A stretch of DNA of 64,000 nt from Nonomuraea spiralis (GCF_014648435.1 NZ_BMRC01000023.1:1-64000), one strand, 5' to 3'; counted from the stretch's first letter, positions 14,966 to 24,166 are shown. Made by a program: numbers and translations. Notes: a model not told the origin generated them from the letters alone.

Positions 14966-16762
14966 TCATCCGCCGTGTTCGGCCCAGTCGTGCAGGGCGT
15001 CGGCGGGGCCGGAGGCGTCCAGGTTGAGCGCCGCCTCGATCAGCGCCAGATGCGTGAACGCCTGCGGGTAGTTCCCCACCATGTGCCCGTCGCCGGTCAT
15101 CTCCTCGGCGAACAGCCCGAGCGGCTCGGCCCGCGCGCACAACGTGTCGAACCGGTCGCGGGCCTCGGCCGTCCGCCCGGCCAGCACCAGCGCCGACACC
15201 ATCTCGAACGAGCACATCAGGAACGCCCCCTCCGGCCCGCCCACCCCGTCGCGGGTGGCCTCGGGGTCGTAGCGGTGCACGAGGGCGCCGCCCTCGCCCA
15301 GGCGCGACTGGATGTGGTCGAGGGTGCCGAGCACGCGGGGGTCGTCGCCGTCCAGGAAGCCGAGCAGCGGCAGCCGCAGCAGCGAGCCGTCGGCCTGTTC
15401 GGAGCCGTAGGACTGGGTGAAGGCGCCCACGTCGGCGTTGTAGCCGCGCTCCAGCAGCTCGGCGCGGACGGCCTCGCGTTCGGCCCGCCACTCCGCGAGA
15501 GGCAGGCCAGGCTCGCCGGTCGCCTCCGCCAGCCGGACCGCGCGGTCGAAGCAGACCCAGGCGTACAGCTTGGAGTAGGTCCAGTGGCGTTCGCCGCCGC
15601 GCGCCTCCCAGATGCCCGCGTCCGGCGCCCGCCACCGGGCGCGGGCCTGCTCCACGAGCCGCCACAACACCGGTCCGCCGGGCGGCTCGCCGGTCACCGC
15701 GTGGTAGGCCATGGCCGCGTCGAGGATGTGGCCGTAGCTGTCGAGCTGGTGCTGCCCGGCGGCGCCGTTGCCGATCCGCACCGGACGCGAGCCCGCGTAC
15801 CCCTCCAGATGGCCGAGCACGGTCTCGCCGGCGACCGGCCCGCCGTCGACGGAGAACACCGGCGGCACGTCGTCCTGGTGGATCGCGCACTGCCCGAGCA
15901 GGAACGCCAGGTACCGGCCCGCCTCCTCGCGGTGGCCGAGCCGCAGCAGCGCCAGCACCATGAGGGCCGCGTCGCGGTGCCACACGTAGCGGTAGTCCCA
16001 GTTGCGCGGCCCGCCGGGCCACTCCGGCAGCGACGTCGTGGGCGCCGCGAGCAGCCCGCCGCTCTCGTCGAACAGCAGCCCGCGCAGCACGACCGCGCTG
16101 TGCCGCACCTGCCGCGCCCCCACCCCGTCGTACGCCGAGCGCGCCGACCACGACCGCCACGACCGCACGGTCTCCTCCAGCAGCCGGGCGGGATCGCGGA
16201 CCGGCGCGAGCCCCTGGCCGGCGTAGTCGAGCGCGATCGCCCACGACTCGCCCTCGCCGAGCGTGGTCTCGGCCTCCGGCGCGGGCGTGCCGGTCAGCAG
16301 CAGCCCCGACTCCTCGGCCAGCACGCCGTCGCGCGCACTCCAGCGGGCCTCGCGGGTGGCGTAGTCGGGCCTGGCCAGCACCCGGGAGCGCACCACCGCC
16401 CGCCCGCGCTCGCACCTGGCCCACCGCACCAGCATCCGGACGGGCACGAGACCGTCGCCGCCCGACTCCGGCAGCGCGGTGGCGAAGAAGTCGTGCACCA
16501 CGACCTCGCACTCGCGGCCGGTCCAGCGGGTGCGCAATACGAGCGTCTCCTCGACGTAGCCGCGCCCGTCCACCCGCGCGCCCGCCACGTCGAGCTCCCA
16601 CGCGCCGCCGAGCCGCCGGTCCAGGACCCGCGCGAACACGCTCGGGCCGTCGAAGCGCGGCGCGCACATCCACTCCACCGCCCCGCCGGGCGCGACGAGC
16701 GCCGCCGTGTGGCAGTCCGACAGGAACGCGTACGTCCCGATCGGCGGAAATCCCCCGGCCAT
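14966..16762 (-). CDS. glycoside hydrolase family 15 protein (glucoamylase/trehalase-like)
   Basis: The 598-residue protein has an N-terminal beta-sandwich domain (about 1-230; PIGTYAFLSDCHTAALV, GAVEWMCAPRFDGPSVFA) and a C-terminal (alpha/alpha)6 barrel with NWDYRYVWHRDAALM, GAAGQHQLDSYGHILDA, HWTYSKLYAWVCFDRA and GLFAEEM. This is the usual layout of bacterial GH15 enzymes; in actinobacteria several are trehalases, others glucoamylases. No signal peptide is seen. ATG 16762 matches the common family N-terminus, although the frame is open to 16900. Confidence 0.88.
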   Translation of the reverse strand: MAGGFPPIGTYAFLSDCHTAALVAPGGAVEWMCAPRFDGPSVFARVLDRRLGGAWELDVAGARVDGRGYVEETLVLRTRWTGRECEVVVHDFFATALPESGGDGLVPVRMLVRWARCERGRAVVRSRVLARPDYATREARWSARDGVLAEESGLLLTGTPAPEAETTLGEGESWAIALDYAGQGLAPVRDPARLLEETVRSWRSWSARSAYDGVGARQVRHSAVVLRGLLFDESGGLLAAPTTSLPEWPGGPRNWDYRYVWHRDAALMVLALLRLGHREEAGRYLAFLLGQCAIHQDDVPPVFSVDGGPVAGETVLGHLEGYAGSRPVRIGNGAAGQHQLDSYGHILDAAMAYHAVTGEPPGGPVLWRLVEQARARWRAPDAGIWEARGGERHWTYSKLYAWVCFDRAVRLAEATGEPGLPLAEWRAEREAVRAELLERGYNADVGAFTQSYGSEQADGSLLRLPLLGFLDGDDPRVLGTLDHIQSRLGEGGALVHRYDPEATRDGVGGPEGAFLMCSFEMVSALVLAGRTAEARDRFDTLCARAEPLGLFAEEMTGDGHMVGNYPQAFTHLALIEAALNLDASGPADALHDWAEHGG

Positions 16763-16823
16763 GCGTGAACCCCGTACTCCCTCATCGCGCCCCCCGTGCC
16801 GGATTGCCCGATGTCGTCGCAGG

Positions 16824-19800
16824 TTAAACGGGGTGTGCGGACAGCCGGCGGTCGAGCAGGACGGCGCCGCGGCCGGGCAGCAGCGAGGCGCACCACTCAC
16901 GCAGTGCCGCCGGTTTGGGACCGCCGACGTCGGCGGTGTCGAGCAGGGCGGCCCAGTCGAGCAGCGACTCGGCCAGCATGAGCGGCACCCCGCTGCGTTC
17001 GTGCACCTCGGCGGCGGCCTCGAAGTGCTCGCCGGCCCGCCGCGGGTCGCCCATGGTCACGCACAGGTGGGCCAGGTAGTGGTGGCCGCAGTGGTGGGCG
17101 ACCGTGCCGTGGCCGAACGTCTCGCCGTCGGCCGCCAGGGAGGCGTACAACCGCTCGGCCAGTTCCGGGCGGCGCAGGTGGGCGGCGGCCACGGCCAGGT
17201 TGTCCAGGGCGGGCCGGTGGGCCATGTTCCGCGGCGGCACCGCGCCGCGGTCGGCCAGGATGCGGTCGAGCAGCGGGCCGGCCTCCTCGTCGCCCATCTC
17301 GCACAGGTAGCGCAGCACGGCGTGCACCGGGTCCACCTGCGGCGCCTGGGCGATGCGGCGCAGCCGGTCGCGCAGCTCCCACAACCGTCCCTGGAGTCGG
17401 CGGATCTCGGAGATCTGCTCGGAGTAGATGGCCACGGCCTCCAGGCGGCGGCCGATCTCGGAGCCGAGCCGCATGGCCGACAGCGCCTCGGACTCGGCCT
17501 GCGACAGGTCGCCCTGCATGAGCGTCAGGCCCGCCCTGGAGTAGCCGATCAGCCAGTTGAGCTGCGGCTGGGCCAGGCGGCGGGCCAGTTCGTCGGCCTG
17601 GTCGAGCAGCGTGGCGGCCCGCGCGGTGTCGCCGCTGTCCAGCACGGGCGGGGTGCGCTGCACGTAGGCCTGGAACAGCGCCAGGTCGTCGCCCGTGCGG
17701 CGGGCGGCCTCCAGCATCTCGTCGCCGTCGCGGTGGCGCTGGTGCAGCGGGTCGGCCGGGATGATCGTCAGGCTGCGCATGCCGAGCACGCTGGCCAGCG
17801 TGCGCGGATCGCCCGACTTGCGGGCCAGCGCCACCGCCTCGTCGCTCAGCGCGAAGCGCCGCTCGCCGTCGGGCGCCCAGATCAGCTCGGAGGCGAGCTG
17901 GGCCGCCAGCAGCGCTCTGGTGCTCAGGTCGGTGGAGTCGACCAGCTTGCGCGCCTCGGTCAGCAGCGCGATGCGGCGCTTGTCGGTGGCGGCGGAGATG
18001 CTGGAGAAACCGCGGTCGCCGCCGAGCGCGGCCACCACGATCAGGTCGTCGCGCCCGCACTCCCTGGCCAGCTCGGCCGCCTGGTTGAGGGTCTGCCTGG
18101 CCTCCGGGTCCCCGGCCAGCCACATCGCCCGGCCGCAGTCCATCAGCAGCTCGGCGCGCCGCTCGGGGGAGGCGCCGGGGAAGTCGGCCAGCAGGCCGAG
18201 CACCCGCTGGTACCAGGTGACCGCCTCACGGTGGGCCAGCCCGGCCAGCGCGTGGCGGGCCGCCTGCACGCCGGCCTCGGCGGCCTCTGCCGTACGGCGG
18301 GGGTCGCGGCCGTGCTCGGCGGCGGCCAGCAGGTGGGTGGCCACGACGTACGGGCGTGACTCCATGGCCTGCGGGTCGGCCTGGCACAGCGCGTCGGCGA
18401 CCCGGCCGTGCAGCAGCCCGGCGCGCGGGGCCGACAGCGTGGCGTACAGGGCGGTGCGGGTCAGCTCGTGGGAGAACTGGCACTGGCCGCCGTCGGCCAT
18501 GGTCACCAGGCCCGCGCCCATGGCCTCCTCGACGGCGGCCACGAAACGGGCCTCGTCCAGGCCGAGGCCGAGGCGCAGCGCGGCCGACTCCATACGCTCG
18601 CCCACGGCCAGCAGGCTGACCAGGTCGCGGGCGTCCGGGTGGAGCTGGGCCAGGCGCGCCCTGACCATCCGGGTGACCGAGTCGGGCACGGTCAGCCCGT
18701 CGAGGTCGGCGCCCGAGGCCAGCTCCCTGGCCACCTCGGTGACCAGGAACGCGTTCCCGCCGGTGATCCGGTACAGCAGCTCGGGGTCGCCGTCGCTGCG
18801 CACCTCCGACAGGGCCCGGCTGACCTCGTCCATGCCGAAGGAGGAGACCTGCACCACGCGGCCGTCGGCGGTCAGCTTGTGCAGCTCGGGCATCGCCGAC
18901 TCGACGGGCACCGGGCGCGAGGTCGCCAGGATCAGCAGCGGCAGGGCGTCGGCGTCGTACATGAGGGAGTTGAGCATCTGCAGCGACTCCAGCGTCGCCC
19001 ACTGCAGGTCGTCGATCACCAGCAACACCGGACGTACGGTGGCCAGGCGCTCGATGAGCGTACGGGCCGCGGCCATCAGGTGGTAGCGCTCGGAGACCGG
19101 CTCGGTGGCGGGCGGCACGGCCAGCGACAGCGGGGGAGCGGCCAGCGACGGCGCGAGCCGGACGAGCTGCCCGCACTGCTGGTCGACCCCGGCCCGCAGC
19201 AGCAGCGCGGGCGAGGTACGGGCCAGCCGCTCCACCGCGCCCGCGATCGGCTCGTACGCCTGCCGCGCCGGATCGGTGCACCGCCCCGCCAGCACCGTGA
19301 ACTGCCGCTTGAGCGCCCGCCGCGCCACGACCGAGGCCAGCCGGGTCTTGCCGACGCCGGGATCGCCCTGGAGGATCACCAGCCCGCTGCCGAACTCGGC
19401 CGCCCGCAGCTCCTCCTCCAGCGCCCGCAGCTCTTCGTCCCTGCCGACGAACGGCAGCATGTGGCCGCTGTCCAGCCAGGGCGCCAGGCCGCCGGCGTGC
19501 TGGTTGTCGGCGCTCTGCCAGTGGAGCTCGTAGGTGTGCATCGGCTCCCGCAGGCCCTTGCCCGGCAGCCGGCCGAGGTCCTTGAACTCGTGCCGGCTGC
19601 GCCCCTGGGCCAGGCGGCGCACCAGGTCGGTGCAGAGCACCTGGCCGCCCTCGGCGACCGCGACCAGGCGGGCCGCCTCCACCGTGGGCAGCCCGCTGAC
19701 GTCGTCCTCGCCCCAGCACACGTCGCCCGCCGCCAGCGCGGCCCTGATCGAGATCTTCTCCAGCGCGCGTTCGTTCTCGGCCGCGACGGCCTGCTCGACC

Positions 19801-20042
19801 GCGATCACCGCGTCGAGCCCCGCCGTGGCCGAGCCGAACACCGCCATCAGCCCGTCGCCCAGGCTCTTGGTGAACGTCGAACCGCTGGCCGTCACCACCG
19901 AGTGCAGGAGCTGGTAGAGGCGGCGGAAGACGACGTTGGCGCGTTCCTCGCCGAGCCTGATCCGCATGGCGGTGGAGCTGACCACGTCGGTGAACAGGAT
20001 CGTCGCGGTGGTCAGCGTGCCTGGCTCGTGCGGGGTGCTCAC
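16824..20042 (-). CDS. class III nucleotidyl cyclase - AAA ATPase - TPR signalling protein
   Basis: This is a 1072-residue multidomain protein. Residues 10-170 are a class III adenylate/guanylate cyclase domain: the metal Asp19 (LFTDVV), the substrate Lys59 and second metal Asp63 (KSLGDGLMAVF) and Arg125 (AARL) are present, but the transition-state Asn before AAR is Val121. Residues 196-560 are a STAND-type ATPase with Walker A GDPGVGKT (226-233) and Walker B LLVIDDLQW (about 325). The C-terminal half is TPR-like helical repeats. No LuxR helix-turn-helix is present at the end. The GTG start overlaps the stop of the MpaB-like gene. It may make cAMP in response to a ligand; activity is uncertain because of the Asn change. 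Confidence 0.88.
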   Translation of the reverse strand: MSTPHEPGTLTTATILFTDVVSSTAMRIRLGEERANVVFRRLYQLLHSVVTASGSTFTKSLGDGLMAVFGSATAGLDAVIAVEQAVAAENERALEKISIRAALAAGDVCWGEDDVSGLPTVEAARLVAVAEGGQVLCTDLVRRLAQGRSRHEFKDLGRLPGKGLREPMHTYELHWQSADNQHAGGLAPWLDSGHMLPFVGRDEELRALEEELRAAEFGSGLVILQGDPGVGKTRLASVVARRALKRQFTVLAGRCTDPARQAYEPIAGAVERLARTSPALLLRAGVDQQCGQLVRLAPSLAAPPLSLAVPPATEPVSERYHLMAAARTLIERLATVRPVLLVIDDLQWATLESLQMLNSLMYDADALPLLILATSRPVPVESAMPELHKLTADGRVVQVSSFGMDEVSRALSEVRSDGDPELLYRITGGNAFLVTEVARELASGADLDGLTVPDSVTRMVRARLAQLHPDARDLVSLLAVGERMESAALRLGLGLDEARFVAAVEEAMGAGLVTMADGGQCQFSHELTRTALYATLSAPRAGLLHGRVADALCQADPQAMESRPYVVATHLLAAAEHGRDPRRTAEAAEAGVQAARHALAGLAHREAVTWYQRVLGLLADFPGASPERRAELLMDCGRAMWLAGDPEARQTLNQAAELARECGRDDLIVVAALGGDRGFSSISAATDKRRIALLTEARKLVDSTDLSTRALLAAQLASELIWAPDGERRFALSDEAVALARKSGDPRTLASVLGMRSLTIIPADPLHQRHRDGDEMLEAARRTGDDLALFQAYVQRTPPVLDSGDTARAATLLDQADELARRLAQPQLNWLIGYSRAGLTLMQGDLSQAESEALSAMRLGSEIGRRLEAVAIYSEQISEIRRLQGRLWELRDRLRRIAQAPQVDPVHAVLRYLCEMGDEEAGPLLDRILADRGAVPPRNMAHRPALDNLAVAAAHLRRPELAERLYASLAADGETFGHGTVAHHCGHHYLAHLCVTMGDPRRAGEHFEAAAEVHERSGVPLMLAESLLDWAALLDTADVGGPKPAALREWCASLLPGRGAVLLDRRLSAHPV

Positions 20043-21361
20043 GCGGGCAGCTCCTCCCTCGCGCGTACGGGCGCCCTGGCCGCCTTGCCGACGCCCTTCC
20101 GTACGCCCTTGCGGACGCTGTGGCGGAGCTTACGCGTCCGGCGCGCCGTCTTCGACTGCTTAATGCGCCACTGGGAGGCCAGCTCCTCCGGGATCTGGAA
20201 CGCGGCGTGCCCGCCCGAGTAGCGGTCGATCATGGCGATGACGATGTGCCTGCCCGCCCGGCGCACCAGCCAGCGCATCACCGCGTCGACCGGGCCCATC
20301 AGGCGGCCGTAGCGGTTGCCCGCCCTGGCCAGCGCGAACAGCGCGTTGAACCACCACGCCGGCGGCGGCACGTCGAGCAGCGCCGGGACCTGGTCGGCGT
20401 TGTGGCGGGCGTCGCGGAAGACCCAGTGCACCAGGCTGCGCGGCAGCTTACGCCAGCCCAGGGCCATGAACTCCTCCATCTCCGCCAGCAGCACGGCCAT
20501 CAGCCTGCGGCCCTCGTCGCTGGACTCGTACAGGCGGCCGAGCCGTTCGCTGACCGGCGGCACGTCCTGAAGGGTGAGCGGCCGGTCGCGGCACGCCTCG
20601 ACGCCCATGAGGTGGCCGAAGACGCTCCACGTGTACAGGTGGGCGGCCTTGTCGTCGTCGCTGAGGCGCACCCCCATGCTCTCCAGAGCCTCCCACGTGA
20701 CGACCGAGAAGTCGAAGATGGTGGCCAGCAGCAGTTCCTGGTTGACCGGCGGGCCGTACCTGGCGGTGTCCCAGTCGTCGCCGAAGTGCTCGGCGGCGAG
20801 GGCCCGTACGAACGAGTGCAGGATGCGCAGCCCGATCGCCGTCGTGTGCCCCGGACGGCCGGGCGCCATGCTGTCGGTGGCCTTCAGGCCCATGACGTCC
20901 ACCAGCATCTGGCCGGTCTCGGCGACGCGGCGGGTGAGGCTGTGGGTGGCCAGGTCCGACACGCCGGCCAGCACCTTGGCGCTGGAGACCTCGACGTAGG
21001 CCATGGGCAGGCATTTGCAGAACAGCGCGACCGACTGGTACAGCCCGTAGTCGGCGAACACCGACTGGCCGCGGGCCAGCAGCGCCGCGTCGTCGCCCCA
21101 CTCGGGCAGGTCCTTGTTGAAGTCGATCGCGTCGAAGATGGCCGAGGGGCCGGTCTCTCCCGAAGGCGTCCTCGCCTCCCGTTTGGCCCGTCCGAGCTCC
21201 ATCACGACCGCGTGCAGCATGGACAGCGCGTTCTCCCCGTCGGCCCTGCCCTCCAGGTAACCGGACACGATCTTGTCGATGTCCGGGTCGGCCTGCTGCC
21301 TTAATTGCCGGAAACGTTCCGCCGGCCAGCGCTCGGCGGCGCCACTCTCGTGCTCGTTCAT
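20039..21361 (-). CDS. MpaB/DUF2236 family oxygenase-like protein
   Basis: The 440-residue protein resembles the oxygenase MpaB / DUF2236 family, which includes latex-clearing haem oxygenases. Seen here are FADYGLYQSVALFCKCLPMA, LRILHSFVRALAAEHFG, VNQELLLATIFDFSVVTWEA and HLYTWSVFGHLMGVE, with His residues placed as expected for haem or metal ligation. No signal peptide is present. The last 50 residues are very basic (KTARRTRKLRHSVRKG). It is the middle gene of a coupled operon: 22 bp after the Crp/Fnr gene and overlapping the cyclase-ATPase gene by 4 bp. Substrate unknown. Confidence 0.82.
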   Translation of the reverse strand: MNEHESGAAERWPAERFRQLRQQADPDIDKIVSGYLEGRADGENALSMLHAVVMELGRAKREARTPSGETGPSAIFDAIDFNKDLPEWGDDAALLARGQSVFADYGLYQSVALFCKCLPMAYVEVSSAKVLAGVSDLATHSLTRRVAETGQMLVDVMGLKATDSMAPGRPGHTTAIGLRILHSFVRALAAEHFGDDWDTARYGPPVNQELLLATIFDFSVVTWEALESMGVRLSDDDKAAHLYTWSVFGHLMGVEACRDRPLTLQDVPPVSERLGRLYESSDEGRRLMAVLLAEMEEFMALGWRKLPRSLVHWVFRDARHNADQVPALLDVPPPAWWFNALFALARAGNRYGRLMGPVDAVMRWLVRRAGRHIVIAMIDRYSGGHAAFQIPEELASQWRIKQSKTARRTRKLRHSVRKGVRKGVGKAARAPVRAREELPA

Positions 21362-21383
21362 GTTCCCCGTACTCCAGATCGGG

Positions 21384-22100
21384 TCAGAGACCTCCGCGCT
21401 TCCGCAGGGCCTCGACGTCCAGCAGCGTGATCGCGCGCCCCTTGATGGCGATGAGGCCGCGGGCGGCGAGCGACTGAAGGGCCCGGTTCACCGCCGGCCG
21501 CGACGCGCCGATCAGCGCGGCGAGGTCGGACTGGGTCAGCCCCGGCATGTCCACCACCGGTCCCGCGGTCTGCCCGCGCTTGACCGACAGTTGCAGCAGC
21601 AGCTTGGCCAGGCGCCCGCCCAGGTCGAGGAAGGCCAGGTCGGCGGCCTGCCCGGTGAGCCGGCGCACCATCTGCCCGAGCATGCGCAGGAACTCGTCGG
21701 CCAGCCCCGGATGCTCCCGCATCAGCTCCAGCAGCCGCGCCCTGGGCAGCGCGAAGATCCAGCAGGGGCGCACGGCGATGATCGAGGCCGAACGCGGCGA
21801 GTCGTCCAGCAGCGCCATCTCGCCGAACGTCTCCGCGCGGCCCAGCATGTTGAGCACGATCTCGTCGCCGTGCTCGGTCGTGAAGACGACCTTCACCAGG
21901 CCGTCCAGCAGCACGTACAGGGACTCGCCAGGGTCCCCCTGGTGCAGGATGATCTGCCCCGTCCGGTACCGCCTGGCCACCCCGGCCCGTACGGTGCTCG
22001 CGATGCCGGCCGCCCCGAGTACGCGGAACAACGGGACCTCCGCCAGCACGGCGGCGACCGCCTGGACGTCGTGTGGAACCGCCCCGCTGCTGGCGCTCAT
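21384..22100 (-). CDS. Crp/Fnr family transcriptional regulator
   Basis: The 238-residue regulator has a cyclic nucleotide-binding domain (about 20-130) and a C-terminal winged helix (about 170-225; LTQSDLAALIGASRPAVNRA). The phosphate-binding cassette is GEMALLDDSPRSAS (93-106), with the Arg103-Ser104 pair that binds the cyclic phosphate in cAMP-binding CRP. No Fnr-type N-terminal Cys cluster is present. It heads the operon with the MpaB-like and cyclase-ATPase genes, which makes cAMP or a related nucleotide a credible ligand. A near-consensus CRP box lies in its own promoter region. Confidence 0.9.
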   Translation of the reverse strand: MSASSGAVPHDVQAVAAVLAEVPLFRVLGAAGIASTVRAGVARRYRTGQIILHQGDPGESLYVLLDGLVKVVFTTEHGDEIVLNMLGRAETFGEMALLDDSPRSASIIAVRPCWIFALPRARLLELMREHPGLADEFLRMLGQMVRRLTGQAADLAFLDLGGRLAKLLLQLSVKRGQTAGPVVDMPGLTQSDLAALIGASRPAVNRALQSLAARGLIAIKGRAITLLDVEALRKRGGL

Positions 22101-22117
22101 GGAAGAACTTTAGGACG

Positions 22118-22160
22118 CATTCGGCATTCGGGCAGCAAGTGGTAAGCGATCTGCCGAATG
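22118..22160. repeat. CATTCGG heptamer repeats forming an inverted repeat
   Basis: Two head-to-tail CATTCGG copies (22118-22131) and one inverted copy CCGAATG (22154-22160) lie in the 182-bp divergent region. CATTCGGCA (22118-22126) and TGCCGAATG (22152-22160) make a 9-bp perfect inverted repeat with a 25-bp spacer. It may be an operator or a hairpin in the crp leader. Confidence 0.6.
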
Positions 22161-22174
22161 TGACGAGCGCCACA
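22159..22174. promoter_or_regulatory. candidate CRP box between crp-like gene and ECF sigma gene
   Basis: TGTGA, six bases, then CCACA matches the CRP consensus TGTGA-N6-TCACA with one mismatch. It lies about 60 bp upstream of the Crp/Fnr start codon and about 110 bp before the sigma factor start. Confidence 0.6.
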
Positions 22175-22282
22175 CCCGCACTGTGTCGTCCGCGACAGTG
22201 CGCGAAGGTCACCCGGAGCAACGTTGGGGTGCCGGCCGAGTGAGGTTGACCCCCAAGGACCCCGGCCGGCGGGGAGACGATG

Positions 22283-22855
22283 ATGCAGTTGGATACGTTG
22301 GAGCGCCGCGACACCGCCGCCCTGGTCTCGGACGCCCAAGGAGGCGACGCCCAGGCATGGGAGCGGCTGGTCGAGGAGTTCACGCCGATGCTGCGGTCCA
22401 GGATCCGGCGCTTCAGGCTGGGCCACGAGGACGCCCAGGACGTGCTCCAGACCACCTGGATGCTGGCCTGGCAGAACCTCAAGCGCGTCGAGGACCCCCA
22501 GCGCATGCCCGGCTGGCTGGCCACGATCGCCTTCCGCGAGTGCCTGAAGCTGACCCGGCGCACCAAGGAGATCTGCACGCCCGACCTCGACACGCTGGGC
22601 AGCACCGACGACGTCGACCGGGAACTGGCCAGGATCTGGCTGGCCGGCACGCTGGAGGAGCTGGTCGAGGAGCTGCCCGCGGCCCAGCGCGTGCTGTTTC
22701 GAGCACTCACGGAAACCTCCGAGCCCCACTACGTCGACGTCGCCCGCAGGCTGGGCCGTCCGGTCGGCAGCATCGGCCCCACCCGGGCCCGCTGCTTCGC
22801 CAAGCTGCGCGGCCTGCTGCAGGACCGCGAGATCACCAGAGACTTCTTGGACTGA
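22283..22855 (+). CDS. ECF-type RNA polymerase sigma factor
   Basis: This 190-residue sigma-70 family protein has region 2 at about 25-90 (WERLVEEFTPMLRSRIRRF, DAQDVLQTTWMLAWQNL) and region 4 at about 125-175 (ELPAAQRVLFRALTE, YVDVARRLGRPVGSIGPTRA). No anti-sigma gene lies next to it. GGGGAG at 22271-22276 favours ATG 22283 over ATG 22280. It is divergent from the Crp/Fnr operon and convergent with an unknown gene whose stop lies 3 bp away, so its regulation may depend on the CRP-box region. Confidence 0.88.
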   Translation: MQLDTLERRDTAALVSDAQGGDAQAWERLVEEFTPMLRSRIRRFRLGHEDAQDVLQTTWMLAWQNLKRVEDPQRMPGWLATIAFRECLKLTRRTKEICTPDLDTLGSTDDVDRELARIWLAGTLEELVEELPAAQRVLFRALTETSEPHYVDVARRLGRPVGSIGPTRARCFAKLRGLLQDREITRDFLD

Positions 22856-22858
22856 GTG

Positions 22859-24166
22859 CTACTTTCCTGACCGGTCAAGAGGGATCGCCTCCAGGAAGGG
22901 CTCGAAGTCGAAGCGCGCCATCTCGTAGGCGTCGGGATCGGTCTCCTCGGGGAAGGCGTACACCTTGCGCCGCATCTCCGGCAGCAGCCGGGCCGTCTCC
23001 GGCTCGCCCGGCATCGGCTCCGGCAGCGTGCCGCGGGCCATCTCCGCATCGAGCACGGCGGTGAGCTCGGGGTCGAACGGCGGGTCGTAGAGCGCGCCCA
23101 CCCGCTGGTAGGTGCGGAAGTAGCTGACGATGAAACGCATGCGGTCGGGGTAGGACACCCAGTCGATCACCCCGGCCGTGGCCTGCTCGACGTCGTCCGG
23201 GATGAACTCCTCGGCGAGCTTGCGCACCTTCTCGTTCCGGATGGGCCGCCAGGCCAGCGTCATGTCCACGCCCGGGGGCGCGGTGAGCGGACGGCCGACC
23301 TTGATGTCGCTGAGCGGCGTGCGTACGGAGAACAGGTGGCGGGTGTAGAGCGAGGACCACTTGCCCTCCAGCACCCGCGTCAGCCACGGCTGGTCGTCGT
23401 GCCGGGCGCTGAACAGCGGGAAGCGGGGGAAGGGCCGCCGGGTCACCAGCGAGCGCAGCGACCGCCACGACACCCGCGTCAGCCACCGCACCGGCCGGTA
23501 CAGCACCAGCTCCAGTGCCTTCTGCGCGCGCTTCTGCTCGTACGCCGACAACGCGACGCTCGCCCCGAACATCAGCTCGGCCCGCTCGTCGGGGTCGGTG
23601 GCCGCCCGCGCCTGCGACAGCAGCAGGGCCGCGTCCCGCAGGTAACGTTCGTCGGCCTCCTCCAGCAGCCCGGACAGGAACTCCGGCGGCATCGGCGTGT
23701 TCTGCGACTCCGGGCTCACCTTGACGTAGCAGTCGGGCGTGCCGTTCCACAGGTTGGCCGCCAGGCTGGCGGTCTCCAGGAAGATCGCCCGGTTGGCCAG
23801 CGCCAGCCCGAGCTGGTAGCTGGGCCCGAGCAGGGTCAGCAGCGTGGCGCGGAACAGGCGCCGAAGGCGCGCCGGCACGTGCAGCCGGTCGCCGAAGCCG
23901 GTCAGGAAGGGTGAACCGGGGGTCAGGTCGAGGCTCTCGCCGACCGCCTTGGAGGTCCACTTGGCGTAGCAGTACCAGTTGGTCGCGTCCTGGCCCAGGT
24001 GCTGGGCCAGGTCCCCGGCGACGCGGTGGTAGCCATGGGCGATGACCATGGCTTCCAGAGCAGGGTTCCTGTCCTTGCAGGCGGCGATGCGGAGGACGTC
24101 GTCCGCCGTCATCGGAACGCCTGGCGCAAGCGCTTGTTCCACTTCGGACATGGGGTCTCCCGTCAT
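22859..24166 (-). CDS. conserved hypothetical protein of unknown function
   Basis: I do not recognise this 435-residue protein. It is soluble in appearance, without signal peptide or clear membrane segments. It has an N-terminal region with DVLRIAACKDRNPALEAMV, a central helical part (RLRRLFRATLLTLLGPSYQL, RAIFLETASLAANLWNGTP), a basic stretch around PVRWLTRVSWRSLRSLVTRR and an acidic C-terminus. Aromatic residues and Pro are frequent near the end. Starts at 24196 (GTG), 24166 and 24151 (ATG) share the frame; 24166 follows a GGGGGGA and 24151 a GGGAG. It is convergent with the ECF sigma gene and lies behind the Crp module, which hints at a link but proves nothing. Confidence 0.75.
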   Translation of the reverse strand: MTGDPMSEVEQALAPGVPMTADDVLRIAACKDRNPALEAMVIAHGYHRVAGDLAQHLGQDATNWYCYAKWTSKAVGESLDLTPGSPFLTGFGDRLHVPARLRRLFRATLLTLLGPSYQLGLALANRAIFLETASLAANLWNGTPDCYVKVSPESQNTPMPPEFLSGLLEEADERYLRDAALLLSQARAATDPDERAELMFGASVALSAYEQKRAQKALELVLYRPVRWLTRVSWRSLRSLVTRRPFPRFPLFSARHDDQPWLTRVLEGKWSSLYTRHLFSVRTPLSDIKVGRPLTAPPGVDMTLAWRPIRNEKVRKLAEEFIPDDVEQATAGVIDWVSYPDRMRFIVSYFRTYQRVGALYDPPFDPELTAVLDAEMARGTLPEPMPGEPETARLLPEMRRKVYAFPEETDPDAYEMARFDFEPFLEAIPLDRSGK

